DNA of 8,097 nucleotides from Pseudomonadota bacterium (GCA_023416335.1 JAEZHY010000213.1:1-8097); one strand, 5' to 3'. Numbered from the stretch's first letter, positions 1 to 7,498 are shown. The notes: generated by a model from the letters alone, not told the origin. Made by a program: numbers and translations.

Positions 1-480
1 CATCTCCACGGTGAAGACGTTAGCCCCTTCCCGCTCGAGTTGAAGTCGGAGATTTCCCGGCAGCATTTTGTGGGCCGAGACATAGTTCACGGCCCAGATC
101 ACGCCGTCGGTATCGAACTTGTCGAGGTCCGAAGTCGCGAAATGCATGGCGCAAAAGGGAGAATACGTCCAGTCGAGCAATCTCGTCGGCAAGCCGAAGT
201 GTTGGGCCAGGGAGAGCCAGTGCCAGATCGAGTCGCCGCCGGTAACATTCCTGTGGGCGTATTTGCGGAAGTTGCGCAGCAGATGGTGTTCCAGGTCGGC
301 GAAATTTCCGCCGAGCCGCATCAATGTGGTTTCGAGCCGAAAACCGGCATCGGACAGGCCGCGATAGGCAAATCGCGACCGAAACCTGCCCAGGTCGTTG
401 TTCCAGGAATCCCTGTACAGCTCGTTCTGCAGTTCGTTCCAGCTCTTTATTTTGATCTCTTTCACATCCGGTCTCTTCAT
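1..480 (-). CDS. FRG-domain protein, 3' end beyond the window (partial)
   Basis: Reading the minus strand from the ATG at 480-478 gives 160 codons with no stop before the window edge, so only the N-terminal part is present. The protein begins with a VKEIKIKSWNELQNEL-type segment (about residues 6-21). It then has an AYRGLSD motif (about 38-44) matching the conserved (F/Y)RG signature of Pfam's FRG domain. Further on is the family's second hallmark, LAQHFGLPTRLLDWT (about 91-105), followed by SPFCAMHFA. No signal peptide or membrane segment is visible, so a cytoplasmic protein is likely. FRG domains have no established biochemical activity; they often occur in accessory and defence-like islands, but that alone does not assign a role here. 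The start is supported by the domain beginning almost at once. The ribosome binding site is weak (AGAAG about 8 bases upstream). The gene is divergent from the acyltransferase. Domain call is confident, function unknown. Confidence 0.85.
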   Translation of the reverse strand, partial: MKRPDVKEIKIKSWNELQNELYRDSWNNDLGRFRSRFAYRGLSDAGFRLETTLMRLGGNFADLEHHLLRNFRKYAHRNVTGGDSIWHWLSLAQHFGLPTRLLDWTYSPFCAMHFATSDLDKFDTDGVIWAVNYVSAHKMLPGNLRLQLEREGANVFTVEM

Positions 481-538
481 GCCTGACTTCTGCAAATCTG
501 CCCGTTCGAATAGGAGTGCCTCGCTATTGCTCTGCATC

Positions 539-569
539 ATAATAGAGAAGTATTGCAAGAAGATGTCGA
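539..569 (-). promoter_or_regulatory. Candidate promoter of the FRG-domain gene
   Basis: On the minus strand TCGACA (569-564, five of six matches to TTGACA) is followed after 19 bases by TATTAT (544-539, five of six matches to TATAAT). The spacing is longer than the ideal 17. A transcript would start near 532 and have a leader of about 50 bases. This is consensus matching only, so treat it as tentative. Confidence 0.25.
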
Positions 570-721
570 AGAAGGACCTTTTGTGACAAACTTCCATATT
601 TATGGTTACAAATTATCGCCCCGGAAATTAAATCCGGAGCACACGGGCAACAGACAAAGACCTCCCATAACCACAATTACCGATACTGCCGACGCCGTAA
701 CCTTCTTTTAACTGAAACCTC

Positions 722-750
722 ATGAGATCGTAATACAGCACTCATATACT
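722..750 (+). promoter_or_regulatory. Candidate sigma-70 promoter of the acyltransferase/phosphatase pair
   Basis: ATGAGA (722-727, four of six matches to the -35 consensus) and TATACT (745-750, five of six matches to the -10 consensus) are separated by exactly 17 bases. Transcription would begin near 757 and leave a leader of about 60 bases before the ATG at 817. A weak -35 would fit an activator-dependent promoter, but no recognisable activator site sits at the right place. Confidence 0.35.
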
Positions 751-816
751 GCGTTCCCGTTCGGGGCGAATATCAATGTATTTAATAACTTACTGATACC
801 TCAATGCGGGAGACTA

Positions 817-2667
817 ATGTCCATGGAAGAGATGGTCGGCGGCGTAATGAGATCACCGTTTGGAAATTATGCAACATGGCGGAATACCAAAAGAATAACC
901 TTTTCAAAATCCCTTTTCCTCAATCACGTTTTGCCCTTGAAGCAGATAAACGAAATCTGCGCATCTCTCGATTCATTGCCAAAAGAGAAGTCCATTTCGG
1001 ATCGCATTCTTGAAGTGCTCGGCATCACCTTCGATATTTCCAGGGCAGACAAAGCAGGGATTCCCTCTTCGGGGCCCCTGGTAGTAGTGGCAAACCACCC
1101 GTTTGGAGCTGTTGAAGGGCTTATCCTCGCCTCTATTCTCTCTCAGGCGAGAGACGACGTTAAGATCATGGCCAACTTCCTGCTCGGGGCATTGGGTATC
1201 GACGAACTCGATGAGATCCTGCTGCCCGTCGATCCTTTCCAAAAGAAGGGATCGACACTGCGCAATCTCAAGCCTCTGAGGGAAGCCATTCAGTGGGTGC
1301 GGGGCGGGAGGACATTGGGTATTTTCCCGGCCGGGGAAGTCTCCCATGTGCATCTGAGCAAACTGGGCGTTTCCGACCGGCCATGGAGCCCAACCGTCGC
1401 CGGAATAATCAGAAAGACAGAGGCCACGGTTCTCCCCGTTTACTTCGAAGGAAGAAACAGCCTGCTTTTTTGCGGGCTGGGGCTGATTCACCCGCTGCTG
1501 CGCACTCTTATGCTTCCCGGAGAGAATCTCAGGAAGCGGGGCCGCACGTTTCGGGTGCACGTTGGAAAGCCCGTTCCCTTCAAGCGCCTGGCCGGGTTGG
1601 ATAATTCAGAGATGATCGATTACCTGCACCTCAGAACTTACAACCTGAGAAACCGCAAAGACGAGAAGCGCCTGAAGCTGCTTTCCTATCGCCCTGCCCC
1701 GGCAGCATCGAAGCAGATTATCGCCGAATCGAAAGAGCCTTCCTCGATAGCCGACGAAATCCGGCTTCTTCCTCAGGAGCAGATGCTGATCGAGAGCAGG
1801 GATTTTTACGTCTTCAGCGCTACTGCCGACCAGATACCAAAGACTCTCCACGAGATCGGACGACTGCGCGAGATTACATTCCGGGAGGCAGGTGAAGGCA
1901 CCGGGAAGGCTATCGATATTGACGGGTTCGATTTCTACTATCGGCACATTGTTCTCTGGAACCGGGCACGGGAAGAGATTGTTGGAGCATACAGGCTTGG
2001 TCTGACCGACACCATACTCGATACGCCAGGTTCGGGAGGTCTGTATACAAGCACTCTCTTTGACTATTCCGACGAACTGTTCGCGAGGATCCGTCCGGCC
2101 CTGGAAGTCGGACGCTCTTTTATCCGGCCCGAGTATCAGAAGACATACCATCCCCTGCTGCTTTTGTGGTCCGGGATCGGGCATTTCGTGGCAAAGAACC
2201 CCCAGTACCGGTTCCTCTTCGGGGCGGTAAGCATAAGCAACGCCTACCACGGAATTTCCCGCCGGCTGATAATCCGATGCCTGAGAGAAGGCTATACGCA
2301 TTCCGACCTGGCGCGTTTCGTTCGTGCCAGGCACCCTGCTCCGGGCTGGTCAACCGGCAAAAGAAACCTCGGACTGGCTTATTCCATGGTCCGCGACATA
2401 AATGACGTTTCGGAAATAATTTCGGACATCGAAAAGGACGCCAAAGGCATCCCTATCCTCATCAAACAATATATGAAACTGGGCGGACAGTTCCTGGGGT
2501 TCGGCACGGACCCGAACTTCAGCAATGCGGTCGATGCCCTGGTTCTGGTCGATTTGGTCCGAACCGATCCCAAGACGCTCGAGCGTTACATGGGGCGGCA
2601 CGGAATGGAGTCTTTCCTGCAATTTCACTATATCGATTCCGCCTTGAACGACGGGAATTGCGCATGA
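817..2667 (+). CDS. olsF: Bifunctional acyltransferase, OlsF-type ornithine lipid synthase (PlsC-like + N-acyltransferase domains)
   Basis: This 616-residue protein has two acyltransferase halves. The N-terminal half (about 60-290) is PlsC/lysophospholipid-acyltransferase-like: NHPFGAVEG at 93-101 gives an H94-x5-E100 catalytic pair, FPAGE lies at 170-174 and VLPVYFEGRNS at 205-215. The C-terminal half (about 325-610) resembles the OlsB/'hemolysin' GNAT-like N-acyltransferases, with EVGRSFIRPEYQ (430-441), LFGAVSISNAYH (467-478) and YMKLGGQFLGFGTDPNF (552-568). In characterised OlsF the C-terminal domain N-acylates ornithine to lyso-ornithine lipid and the N-terminal domain adds the second, ester-linked acyl chain at the membrane. 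Length and domain order match that family, but the amine substrate cannot be read from sequence. GGGAG (808-812) precedes ATG 817 by only 4 bases, so the in-frame ATG at 823 is an equally good start. Alkaline phosphatase follows after 55 bases, consistent with a phosphate-starvation role. Confidence 0.75.
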   Translation: MSMEEMVGGVMRSPFGNYATWRNTKRITFSKSLFLNHVLPLKQINEICASLDSLPKEKSISDRILEVLGITFDISRADKAGIPSSGPLVVVANHPFGAVEGLILASILSQARDDVKIMANFLLGALGIDELDEILLPVDPFQKKGSTLRNLKPLREAIQWVRGGRTLGIFPAGEVSHVHLSKLGVSDRPWSPTVAGIIRKTEATVLPVYFEGRNSLLFCGLGLIHPLLRTLMLPGENLRKRGRTFRVHVGKPVPFKRLAGLDNSEMIDYLHLRTYNLRNRKDEKRLKLLSYRPAPAASKQIIAESKEPSSIADEIRLLPQEQMLIESRDFYVFSATADQIPKTLHEIGRLREITFREAGEGTGKAIDIDGFDFYYRHIVLWNRAREEIVGAYRLGLTDTILDTPGSGGLYTSTLFDYSDELFARIRPALEVGRSFIRPEYQKTYHPLLLLWSGIGHFVAKNPQYRFLFGAVSISNAYHGISRRLIIRCLREGYTHSDLARFVRARHPAPGWSTGKRNLGLAYSMVRDINDVSEIISDIEKDAKGIPILIKQYMKLGGQFLGFGTDPNFSNAVDALVLVDLVRTDPKTLERYMGRHGMESFLQFHYIDSALNDGNCA

Positions 2668-2687
2668 TTGGAACGTTCCGCTATAAT
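2658..2687 (+). promoter_or_regulatory. Candidate internal promoter with palindromic operator-like site before the phosphatase gene
   Basis: A perfect -10 hexamer, TATAAT (2682-2687), stands 18 bases after TTGCGC (2658-2663, matching only the TTG of the -35 consensus). The spacer contains a perfect 10-bp palindrome, GGAACGTTCC (2670-2679). Transcription would start near 2694, about 18 bases before the Shine-Dalgarno sequence, so the leader would be short but workable. The promoter would let the phosphatase be expressed without the acyltransferase. The palindrome could be a repressor site or chance. Confidence 0.4.
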
Positions 2688-2711
2688 CCCTCCTGTGCAC
2701 CCGGCAGGGAC

Positions 2712-2718
2712 AAGGAGG
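2712..2718 (+). promoter_or_regulatory. Strong ribosome binding site of the alkaline phosphatase
   Basis: AAGGAGG is a near-perfect anti-Shine-Dalgarno complement, lying 4 bases before the ATG at 2723. It fixes the start of the phosphatase and suggests efficient translation. Confidence 0.75.
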
Positions 2719-2722
2719 GAGA

Positions 2723-4192
2723 ATGCGGAAAAGGAACGGCCTGTTTTCCATTGTAATGTTCCTCCTCACGCTGTTTGCAGCGTGTGGAACCGTGATTGCC
2801 GCAACCATCCAGTCGGATGCAAAGGCAAAGTACGTCTTCCTTTTCATTGGCGACGGGATGGGTGCGGCACAGCGCAAGGCGGCCGAGCTGTACCTGGAAC
2901 AGGTAAAAGATCCGGGCCGGCCGGCCGGCGAAAAGTCGCTCATGAATTCCCTCCCCGCTCAGGGCATGAACACGACGCTCGACCTGACCGGCGCTATTCC
3001 CGATTCCGCATCCACCGCCACTGCCATTGCCACGGGCCGCAAAACGAACTCCGGGACCATCGGAATGGACCCGGAGGGGAAAGTCCGGTATGAGAACATT
3101 GCGGAGACCGCCGGGAAGAAGGGATGGAAAATCGGCATAATTTCCACCGTGAACCTGGACAGCGCCACCCCTGCAGCGTTCTATGCCCATGCGGCGAACC
3201 GCGGACAGTTGCACGAGATTTCCATGCAGCTTGCCGGCTCGGGTTTCGATTATTTCGCCGGAGGGCAACTTCTCGAACCGTCGGACAGGGAGGACCCGGC
3301 CGCGCCCAATGCGATCCGGACCGCCCGGCAAAACGGCTACACCGTTGCAATCGGGCGAAGACAGTTTCAGGCACTAAAACCCGGCATCGGCAAGGTGCTG
3401 GCGATGAGCGAAACCGTCGATGACAACGCCGCAATGTATTTTACGCTGGACCGGCATCGAGATGCAAAAGACGTTTCCCTGGCGGAGTACCTTGCGAAGG
3501 GAATAGAGCTGCTCGAAAACCCGAAGGGTTTTTTCATCATGGTTGAGGGAGGAAAAATTGACTGGGCCTGCCACGCAAACGACGCCGCATCGGCCGTTCA
3601 CGATGTTCTTGCCCTCGATGATGCAATCGCCGGGGCTTTTTCATTTTATAGAAAGCATCCTGAAGAGACCCTGATCGTGGTGACCGGCGACCACGAAACG
3701 GGCGGTCTGACCATCCAATTTGACGGCACACGTTATTCGCCCGTCGTCTACAGGCTGATGCACCGGAAAATGAGCTATATCGAAATCGACAGGCAGATCG
3801 GCGAATACAGGCGAGCGCATTCGCCGGACGATGCAAAGCTCGAAGACCTCATGCCCCTGATCGCGGACGCTTTCGGTCTGCATCCACCTTCGAGTGAAGG
3901 AGCAAACAGAGAGGCCGGTATGAACCTGGACGACCCGGAACTCTTCGCATTGCGGGATGCTTTCAGACGCAGCATGTTCGGCAAACATCCCTTTGGAAGC
4001 CATGAACCGCTTACGACCAAATTGACGACGATCCTGGATAATAAGGCCGGCCTGGCGTGGACCTCCTCTTCTCACACGGCCACCCCGGTGCAAACTTCCG
4101 CTGTCGGCGTCGGGGCTCGGTTGTTCAACGGCTGCTACGACCAGACGGATATTTACGTCAAAATGATGAACATCACCGGGCTGCAAAGATAA
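2723..4192 (+). CDS. phoA: Exported alkaline phosphatase (PhoA family)
   Basis: This 489-residue phosphomonoesterase releases inorganic phosphate from organic esters outside the cytoplasm. A basic start (MRKR) and a hydrophobic stretch (7-20) form a signal peptide. Signal peptidase I could cut after VIA (26); LFAAC (17-21) is also a marginal lipobox. By comparison with E. coli PhoA the active site is D44 in FIGDGMG (D51), nucleophile S95 in PDSAS (S102), T149 (T155), E275, D280 and H284 in VEGGKIDWACH (E322, D327, H331), D323-H324 in TGDHETGG (D369, H370) and H451 in SSHTATP (H412). The odd position is S147, where E. coli has D153 and many relatives have histidine; this residue influences the third, magnesium site. 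Length is normal for the family (E. coli about 471). The start has a strong ribosome binding site. The gene lies 55 bases after the OlsF-like gene, probably in one operon, and converges on the kinase. Confidence 0.93.
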   Translation: MRKRNGLFSIVMFLLTLFAACGTVIAATIQSDAKAKYVFLFIGDGMGAAQRKAAELYLEQVKDPGRPAGEKSLMNSLPAQGMNTTLDLTGAIPDSASTATAIATGRKTNSGTIGMDPEGKVRYENIAETAGKKGWKIGIISTVNLDSATPAAFYAHAANRGQLHEISMQLAGSGFDYFAGGQLLEPSDREDPAAPNAIRTARQNGYTVAIGRRQFQALKPGIGKVLAMSETVDDNAAMYFTLDRHRDAKDVSLAEYLAKGIELLENPKGFFIMVEGGKIDWACHANDAASAVHDVLALDDAIAGAFSFYRKHPEETLIVVTGDHETGGLTIQFDGTRYSPVVYRLMHRKMSYIEIDRQIGEYRRAHSPDDAKLEDLMPLIADAFGLHPPSSEGANREAGMNLDDPELFALRDAFRRSMFGKHPFGSHEPLTTKLTTILDNKAGLAWTSSSHTATPVQTSAVGVGARLFNGCYDQTDIYVKMMNITGLQR

Positions 4193-4218
4193 GAGATCGA
4201 AACAGGCTGCCTGCATTA

Positions 4219-7197
4219 TCAGATCCCGCTTGAGAGTATCCCGAAGATCGATGATTTTACCTTCCGGTACTCTGCTTCTATTTCGGCTTTCGAGTGTGAG
4301 TCCAACCCGATCGAGTTCCTGAATTCACTCTCCAGTCGTTTGCAGAGGTCCGCAAACTTCAACGCCCCCACGTTCGCGCTCGATGATTTGAGACTGTGCA
4401 CAATTCCGGCGGCCTCCTGATGTTCATCTTCCCGCAGGGATCGGCACAGCCGTTCTACAAGACGGTCGGAATCATCGAGGTAACAGCGGAGAACGCTTTC
4501 GAGCAGGTCCGGCTTTCCCCGCTCCTGAAGTTTGACTATATCCTCCAGCGTCTTCACATCTATGACACCATCGGCCTCATTTCTCCCGTTTGTTCCGGCC
4601 GGCTCCGGCCGGGACAGGCGGTCTGGGGCCGTCGCCTCGTCGAAGCCTGAATTGTCGGGGCAAAAAACTTCGGATTCAGCCGATCTTTTCAGCCATCGGT
4701 CCAGCACAATCTGTAATTGGTTCAAAGTAAACGGTTTCGCGAGATAGTCGTCCATACCTGCCGCGCGGCATCCATCCGACGCCCCCTCCATGGCGTGTGC
4801 CGTAAGCGCCACGACCGGCATGCGGGGACCTGAACTTTCGGCTTCCTTCTTCCGTATCCGCCTGGCGGTCTCGTATCCGTCCAGTTCGGGCATCTGGCAG
4901 TCAAGCAATACCAGTGAATACTTCGCCGATTCCAGTGCCTCAAGCGCTTCCCGGCCATTTGAAACAACATCCACACGGCGATAGCCGAGATTTTGGAGCA
5001 TCGCCACGCAAACCTGCTGGTTGGTTGGGTTGTCTTCAGCCAGAAGAATGGGTGAGGGCTTCAGTTTGACAGGGCTCGGGCCTGTCGGATCGGACACTTT
5101 TCCCTTGAGGCGGCCTCCCATTGAATTTGCAAGGGCATTATAGAGTTCCGAATGCTTGACGGGTTTCGAGAGGTAAGCCGTGATACCGACCCGGCGTGCT
5201 TTTTCCAGGTCGCCGTAATGCCCGATCGAGGTGAGCACAATCAGGGCAGTCCCTTCAATGGATGAATCCGACTTGATCCTTGTCGCCAGTTCGAACCCGT
5301 CCATGCCCGGCATCATCATATCCAGGATGGCTACATTATAGGGTCTCCCCTCTGCTGCGGCTTCCTGCAGCATCTCAATGGCCTGCGGGCCGCTCTCCGA
5401 GCAGTCGTTGGAGATTCCCCACGAATCCACCTGATATTGCAGGACGGCACGGTTTGTTTCATTGTCGTCAACTATGAGTAAGCGAAAAGCTCCCGGAGGT
5501 TTAAGACAACAAAAATCATGAGAAGAACCTCTCGACTGTTTTCGAACTTCCACGCTGAACCGGAACGTGCTTCCAACACCCGAAATGCTTTGGACACCAA
5601 TCTCCCCTCCCATCATTTCGCAGAGCTGCCTGGAAATGGACAGGCCCAGTCCCGTACCGCCATATCTGCGGCTCATTGAACCGTCCGACTGAGAAAACGC
5701 ATCGAAGATTTTCGCCTGAGCTTCGGAAGAAATGCCAATACCCGTATCTCTGACCTCGAATCCCAGGGAGACCGACTCATCCTGCTCGTCGATCAGAAAT
5801 ACGCGTACCATGACCTCCCCCGCCTCCGTAAACTTGACCGCGTTGCCCACAAGGTTTGTCAGGATCTGCCGCAACCTTCCCGGATCGCCCGTCAACGCGT
5901 TCGGCACCTCATTTTCGATCTGACAGATGAACTCCAGCCCCTTTCTGTGGGCGTGGTCCGCCATGATGTCCATCATTTCTTCCATCTCTTCCCGCAGGTC
6001 GAAATCGACGGAATCAAGTTCGAGCTTTCCCGCTTCGATTTTCGAGAAATCCAGGATGTCGTTCAGGACCCGGAGGAGCGATTCACCCGAACGGAAAACC
6101 GTTTCCGCCAGATGGCGCTGATGCTCGTCGAGCATAGTGCCAAGGAGCAATTCGGACATTCCGAGCACTCCGTTCATCGGGGTCCGGATCTCGTGGCTCA
6201 TGTTGGCCAGAAATTGGGACTTGGCGCGGTTTGCCGCAATGGCCCTGGCTGCCAGTTCTTTTTCGGTCACATCTTCGTGAATACCCAGGATGCCCATGAA
6301 ATTGCCTTTCAGGTCGAACATGGGAATCCTCCGTATTTCAATGAACGCATTGCCCGAGTCACGTTCCAGCATCTGGTGAACGGAAACACGCGACTCCACC
6401 ACCTCGGAATCCCACCGGAGAAAGGGCTCCTCTTCGTTTTCCCGCCATGCTATCTCATGGTCCGTTTTCCCGATGACCTGCCGGGGCTCAGCAAAACCCC
6501 CTTCCTTTGCAAAGTTGCTGTTGCAGCCCAAATAGCGCAAATTTGCATCCTTCCAAAAAATCGAGTGAGGAAGGCTTTCGATCACGGTTTTGAGCATTTC
6601 ACGGGAGTTCCGGAGGGCCTCGGCAACGCTTTGGCGCTCGACCACTTCTTCCCTGAGCCTGTCGTTCAGTTCGGTGAGTTCGCTTCTACGCTCGGACTCA
6701 AGGAAGGCAAGCGTTTCGAGTATCTGGGGAACAGGTACGACGCCTACGAGCAGGTCGTCTCGGGTCACTATCAGATGATCGAAAATCTTGTTCTTCTCAC
6801 GTTGCATCACGCGGCCGGCAGCCACATCCAGGGGGGTATCATAATCCACGATCATCGGCTCGAGATCCATTACCTTGACCACCGGCCGGGTATGGAAAAG
6901 TGCCACACCGAACTGGTTGCTCAGGATTTTATCGAGGTGCAGGTTCATGACGAGCCCGATCGGCTTTTCCCCACGTGTCACCACGACGCCGGTGATGGGT
7001 TCATCACGGCGGAGCATTTCCTTCACCTCCCGAACCGTCATCTCGGGCAGAACACAGGTTGCCTGTTCCGCAAGAAGACCAACGGGGACGCACCCTCCCC
7101 TGGCGGCCAGTCGAGAGGCCGCCGTCAAAACGCAAACCTTCCGGGATTCCGCCGGTAAGGCGTCAAAACGCCTGTCCTTCAATGACTTCGCTAGCAT
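4219..7197 (-). CDS. Soluble hybrid sensor histidine kinase, CBS-CBS-PAS-HisKA-HATPase-REC-REC-HPt
   Basis: From the ATG at 7197 this is a 992-residue phosphorelay kinase with no membrane segment. Domains in order: CBS pair (about 44-167), coiled coil (165-197), PAS (198-312), HisKA with H335 in [12 protein letters not shown], HATPase_c (about 430-550) with N452, DTGIGI (484-489) and GGTGLGL, two receiver domains (571-690 and 716-835) with phospho-acceptors D626 and D766 and lysines K678 and K821, and a C-terminal HPt domain with H934 in IVHSLKSSS. All catalytic positions look intact. CBS pairs commonly bind adenine nucleotides or S-adenosyl compounds, and PAS domains bind small ligands or redox groups, so the signal is probably intracellular. 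The HPt domain implies transfer to a separate response regulator, which is not in the window. The frame is open up to a TTG at 7266, but only ATG 7197 has a proper ribosome binding site (GGGAG, 7-base spacing). A Pho-box-like site lies about 100 bases upstream. Confidence 0.92.
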   Translation of the reverse strand: MLAKSLKDRRFDALPAESRKVCVLTAASRLAARGGCVPVGLLAEQATCVLPEMTVREVKEMLRRDEPITGVVVTRGEKPIGLVMNLHLDKILSNQFGVALFHTRPVVKVMDLEPMIVDYDTPLDVAAGRVMQREKNKIFDHLIVTRDDLLVGVVPVPQILETLAFLESERRSELTELNDRLREEVVERQSVAEALRNSREMLKTVIESLPHSIFWKDANLRYLGCNSNFAKEGGFAEPRQVIGKTDHEIAWRENEEEPFLRWDSEVVESRVSVHQMLERDSGNAFIEIRRIPMFDLKGNFMGILGIHEDVTEKELAARAIAANRAKSQFLANMSHEIRTPMNGVLGMSELLLGTMLDEHQRHLAETVFRSGESLLRVLNDILDFSKIEAGKLELDSVDFDLREEMEEMMDIMADHAHRKGLEFICQIENEVPNALTGDPGRLRQILTNLVGNAVKFTEAGEVMVRVFLIDEQDESVSLGFEVRDTGIGISSEAQAKIFDAFSQSDGSMSRRYGGTGLGLSISRQLCEMMGGEIGVQSISGVGSTFRFSVEVRKQSRGSSHDFCCLKPPGAFRLLIVDDNETNRAVLQYQVDSWGISNDCSESGPQAIEMLQEAAAEGRPYNVAILDMMMPGMDGFELATRIKSDSSIEGTALIVLTSIGHYGDLEKARRVGITAYLSKPVKHSELYNALANSMGGRLKGKVSDPTGPSPVKLKPSPILLAEDNPTNQQVCVAMLQNLGYRRVDVVSNGREALEALESAKYSLVLLDCQMPELDGYETARRIRKKEAESSGPRMPVVALTAHAMEGASDGCRAAGMDDYLAKPFTLNQLQIVLDRWLKRSAESEVFCPDNSGFDEATAPDRLSRPEPAGTNGRNEADGVIDVKTLEDIVKLQERGKPDLLESVLRCYLDDSDRLVERLCRSLREDEHQEAAGIVHSLKSSSANVGALKFADLCKRLESEFRNSIGLDSHSKAEIEAEYRKVKSSIFGILSSGI

Positions 7198-7204
7198 TTT
7201 CCTT

Positions 7205-7209
7205 CTCCC
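7205..7209 (-). promoter_or_regulatory. Ribosome binding site deciding the kinase start
   Basis: On the minus strand GGGAG, within the purine-rich run GGGAGAAGGAAA, precedes the ATG at 7197-7195 by 7 bases. The longer frame starts at a TTG (7266) preceded by the pyrimidine-rich TTCTCCTATCC, which has no Shine-Dalgarno character. The ATG is therefore the better start, and the 23 residues upstream of it are probably untranslated. Confidence 0.75.
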
Positions 7210-7292
7210 AAAAACGATAATGAGCCGGAGGTTCGGATTATCATCCAGCCCTTTTTTTCGGCTCAAGGATAGGAGAACTCGATAACAGGCGG

Positions 7293-7310
7293 GTTACAGT
7301 TTTGTGACTA
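7293..7310 (-). promoter_or_regulatory. Candidate PhoB box upstream of the hybrid kinase
   Basis: The minus strand reads TAGTCACAAAACTGTAAC. Against the E. coli Pho-box consensus (two CTGTCAT-like heptamers separated by an A/T-rich tetramer) it matches 14 of 18 positions: TAGTCAC, spacer AAAA, then CTGTAAC. The two halves have the required 11-base period. A weak -10 element, TGTTAT (7287-7282), follows after 5 bases, which is closer than the roughly 10 bases seen at E. coli phoA. The site is about 95-110 bases upstream of the kinase ATG. Binding is inferred from consensus alone. Confidence 0.35.
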
Positions 7311-7359
7311 TTTGATTGCAATCCAGGTTGTCGGCGCGCGGACGAGCATAAAGAACTTC

Positions 7360-7400
7360 CATCCCCATTGAGTTGAGGCATCCCCCTTTGTGTTGAGGCA
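7360..7400. repeat. Two-copy imperfect tandem repeat, about 20 bp unit
   Basis: Two adjacent units, CATCCCCATTGAGTTGAGG (7360-7378) and CATCCCCCTTTGTGTTGAGG (7379-7398), differ by one inserted base and two substitutions. A third start (CA) leads directly into the palindrome at 7397-7418. The perfect core GTTGAGGCA recurs at 7372-7380 and 7392-7400. Confidence 0.7.
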
Positions 7401-7418
7401 CGGTTTCCCGACCGTGCC
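7397..7418. repeat. REP-like palindrome GGCACGGT/ACCGTGCC
   Basis: Perfect 8-bp arms GGCACGGT (7397-7404) and ACCGTGCC (7411-7418) enclose the six-base loop TTCCCG. There is no downstream T-run, so it does not look like an intrinsic terminator. G+C-rich stems like this are typical of dispersed extragenic palindromes, but copy number elsewhere in the genome is unknown. Confidence 0.7.
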
Positions 7419-7441
7419 GGGCCGGAAACTGCGAAGGGTGG

Positions 7442-7469
7442 CCCAGGCAGCGTCTTTTTGCTGCCTGGG
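7442..7469. repeat. REP-like palindrome CCCAGGCAGC/GCTGCCTGGG
   Basis: Perfect 10-bp arms (7442-7451 and 7460-7469) surround the loop GTCTTTTT. The T-run is inside the loop rather than after the stem, which argues against a classical terminator on the plus strand. Confidence 0.75.
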
Positions 7470-7498
7470 TCCGAAGGACAGGAGGGATGAGGGCGTAA

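Larger units (their letters stand above)
481..816. other. Divergent intergenic region
   Basis: These 336 bases separate two divergent genes and must contain both promoters. The DNA is visibly richer in A+T than the genes around it. Sigma-70-like candidates can be seen for each direction and are listed separately. I found no convincing Pho box for the rightward gene. Two half-site-like octamers on the minus strand (TTTGTCAC at 590-583 and TTTGTAAC at 612-605) lie exactly 22 bases apart, but the repeat expected between them is absent. No small gene, tRNA or strong hairpin was recognised. Confidence 0.6.

Noticed and set aside
40..486. Plus-strand open frame of 148 codons at the left end
   Set aside because: It is antisense to the FRG-domain gene, whose conserved motifs are clear on the minus strand.
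583..612. Two Pho-box-like half sites (TTTGTCAC and TTTGTAAC) on the minus strand
   Set aside because: They are 22 bases apart, in phase with the 11-base period, but the intervening half site is absent, and they point toward the FRG gene rather than the acyltransferase.
695..718. CCGTAAC, TTTTAAC and CTGAAAC as a Pho box for the acyltransferase gene
   Set aside because: The best 18-base alignment matches only about half the positions and lies far from the candidate -10 at 745.
2681..3331. Minus-strand open frame (216 codons) across the phosphatase start
   Set aside because: It overlaps the well-supported alkaline phosphatase and shows no recognisable domain or ribosome binding site.
5947..7158. 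Long plus-strand open frame (403 codons) antisense to the kinase
   Set aside because: It lies wholly inside the kinase gene, whose domains are unmistakable. The antisense translation has no family resemblance and is rich in H, F and P as expected of a mirrored frame.
7198..7266. N-terminal extension of the kinase from a TTG at 7266
   Set aside because: No Shine-Dalgarno sequence precedes the TTG, the extra 23 residues belong to no domain, and the ATG at 7197 has a well-spaced one.
7442..7469. Intrinsic terminator
   Set aside because: The T-run sits in the loop, not after the stem, and no gene ends next to it.
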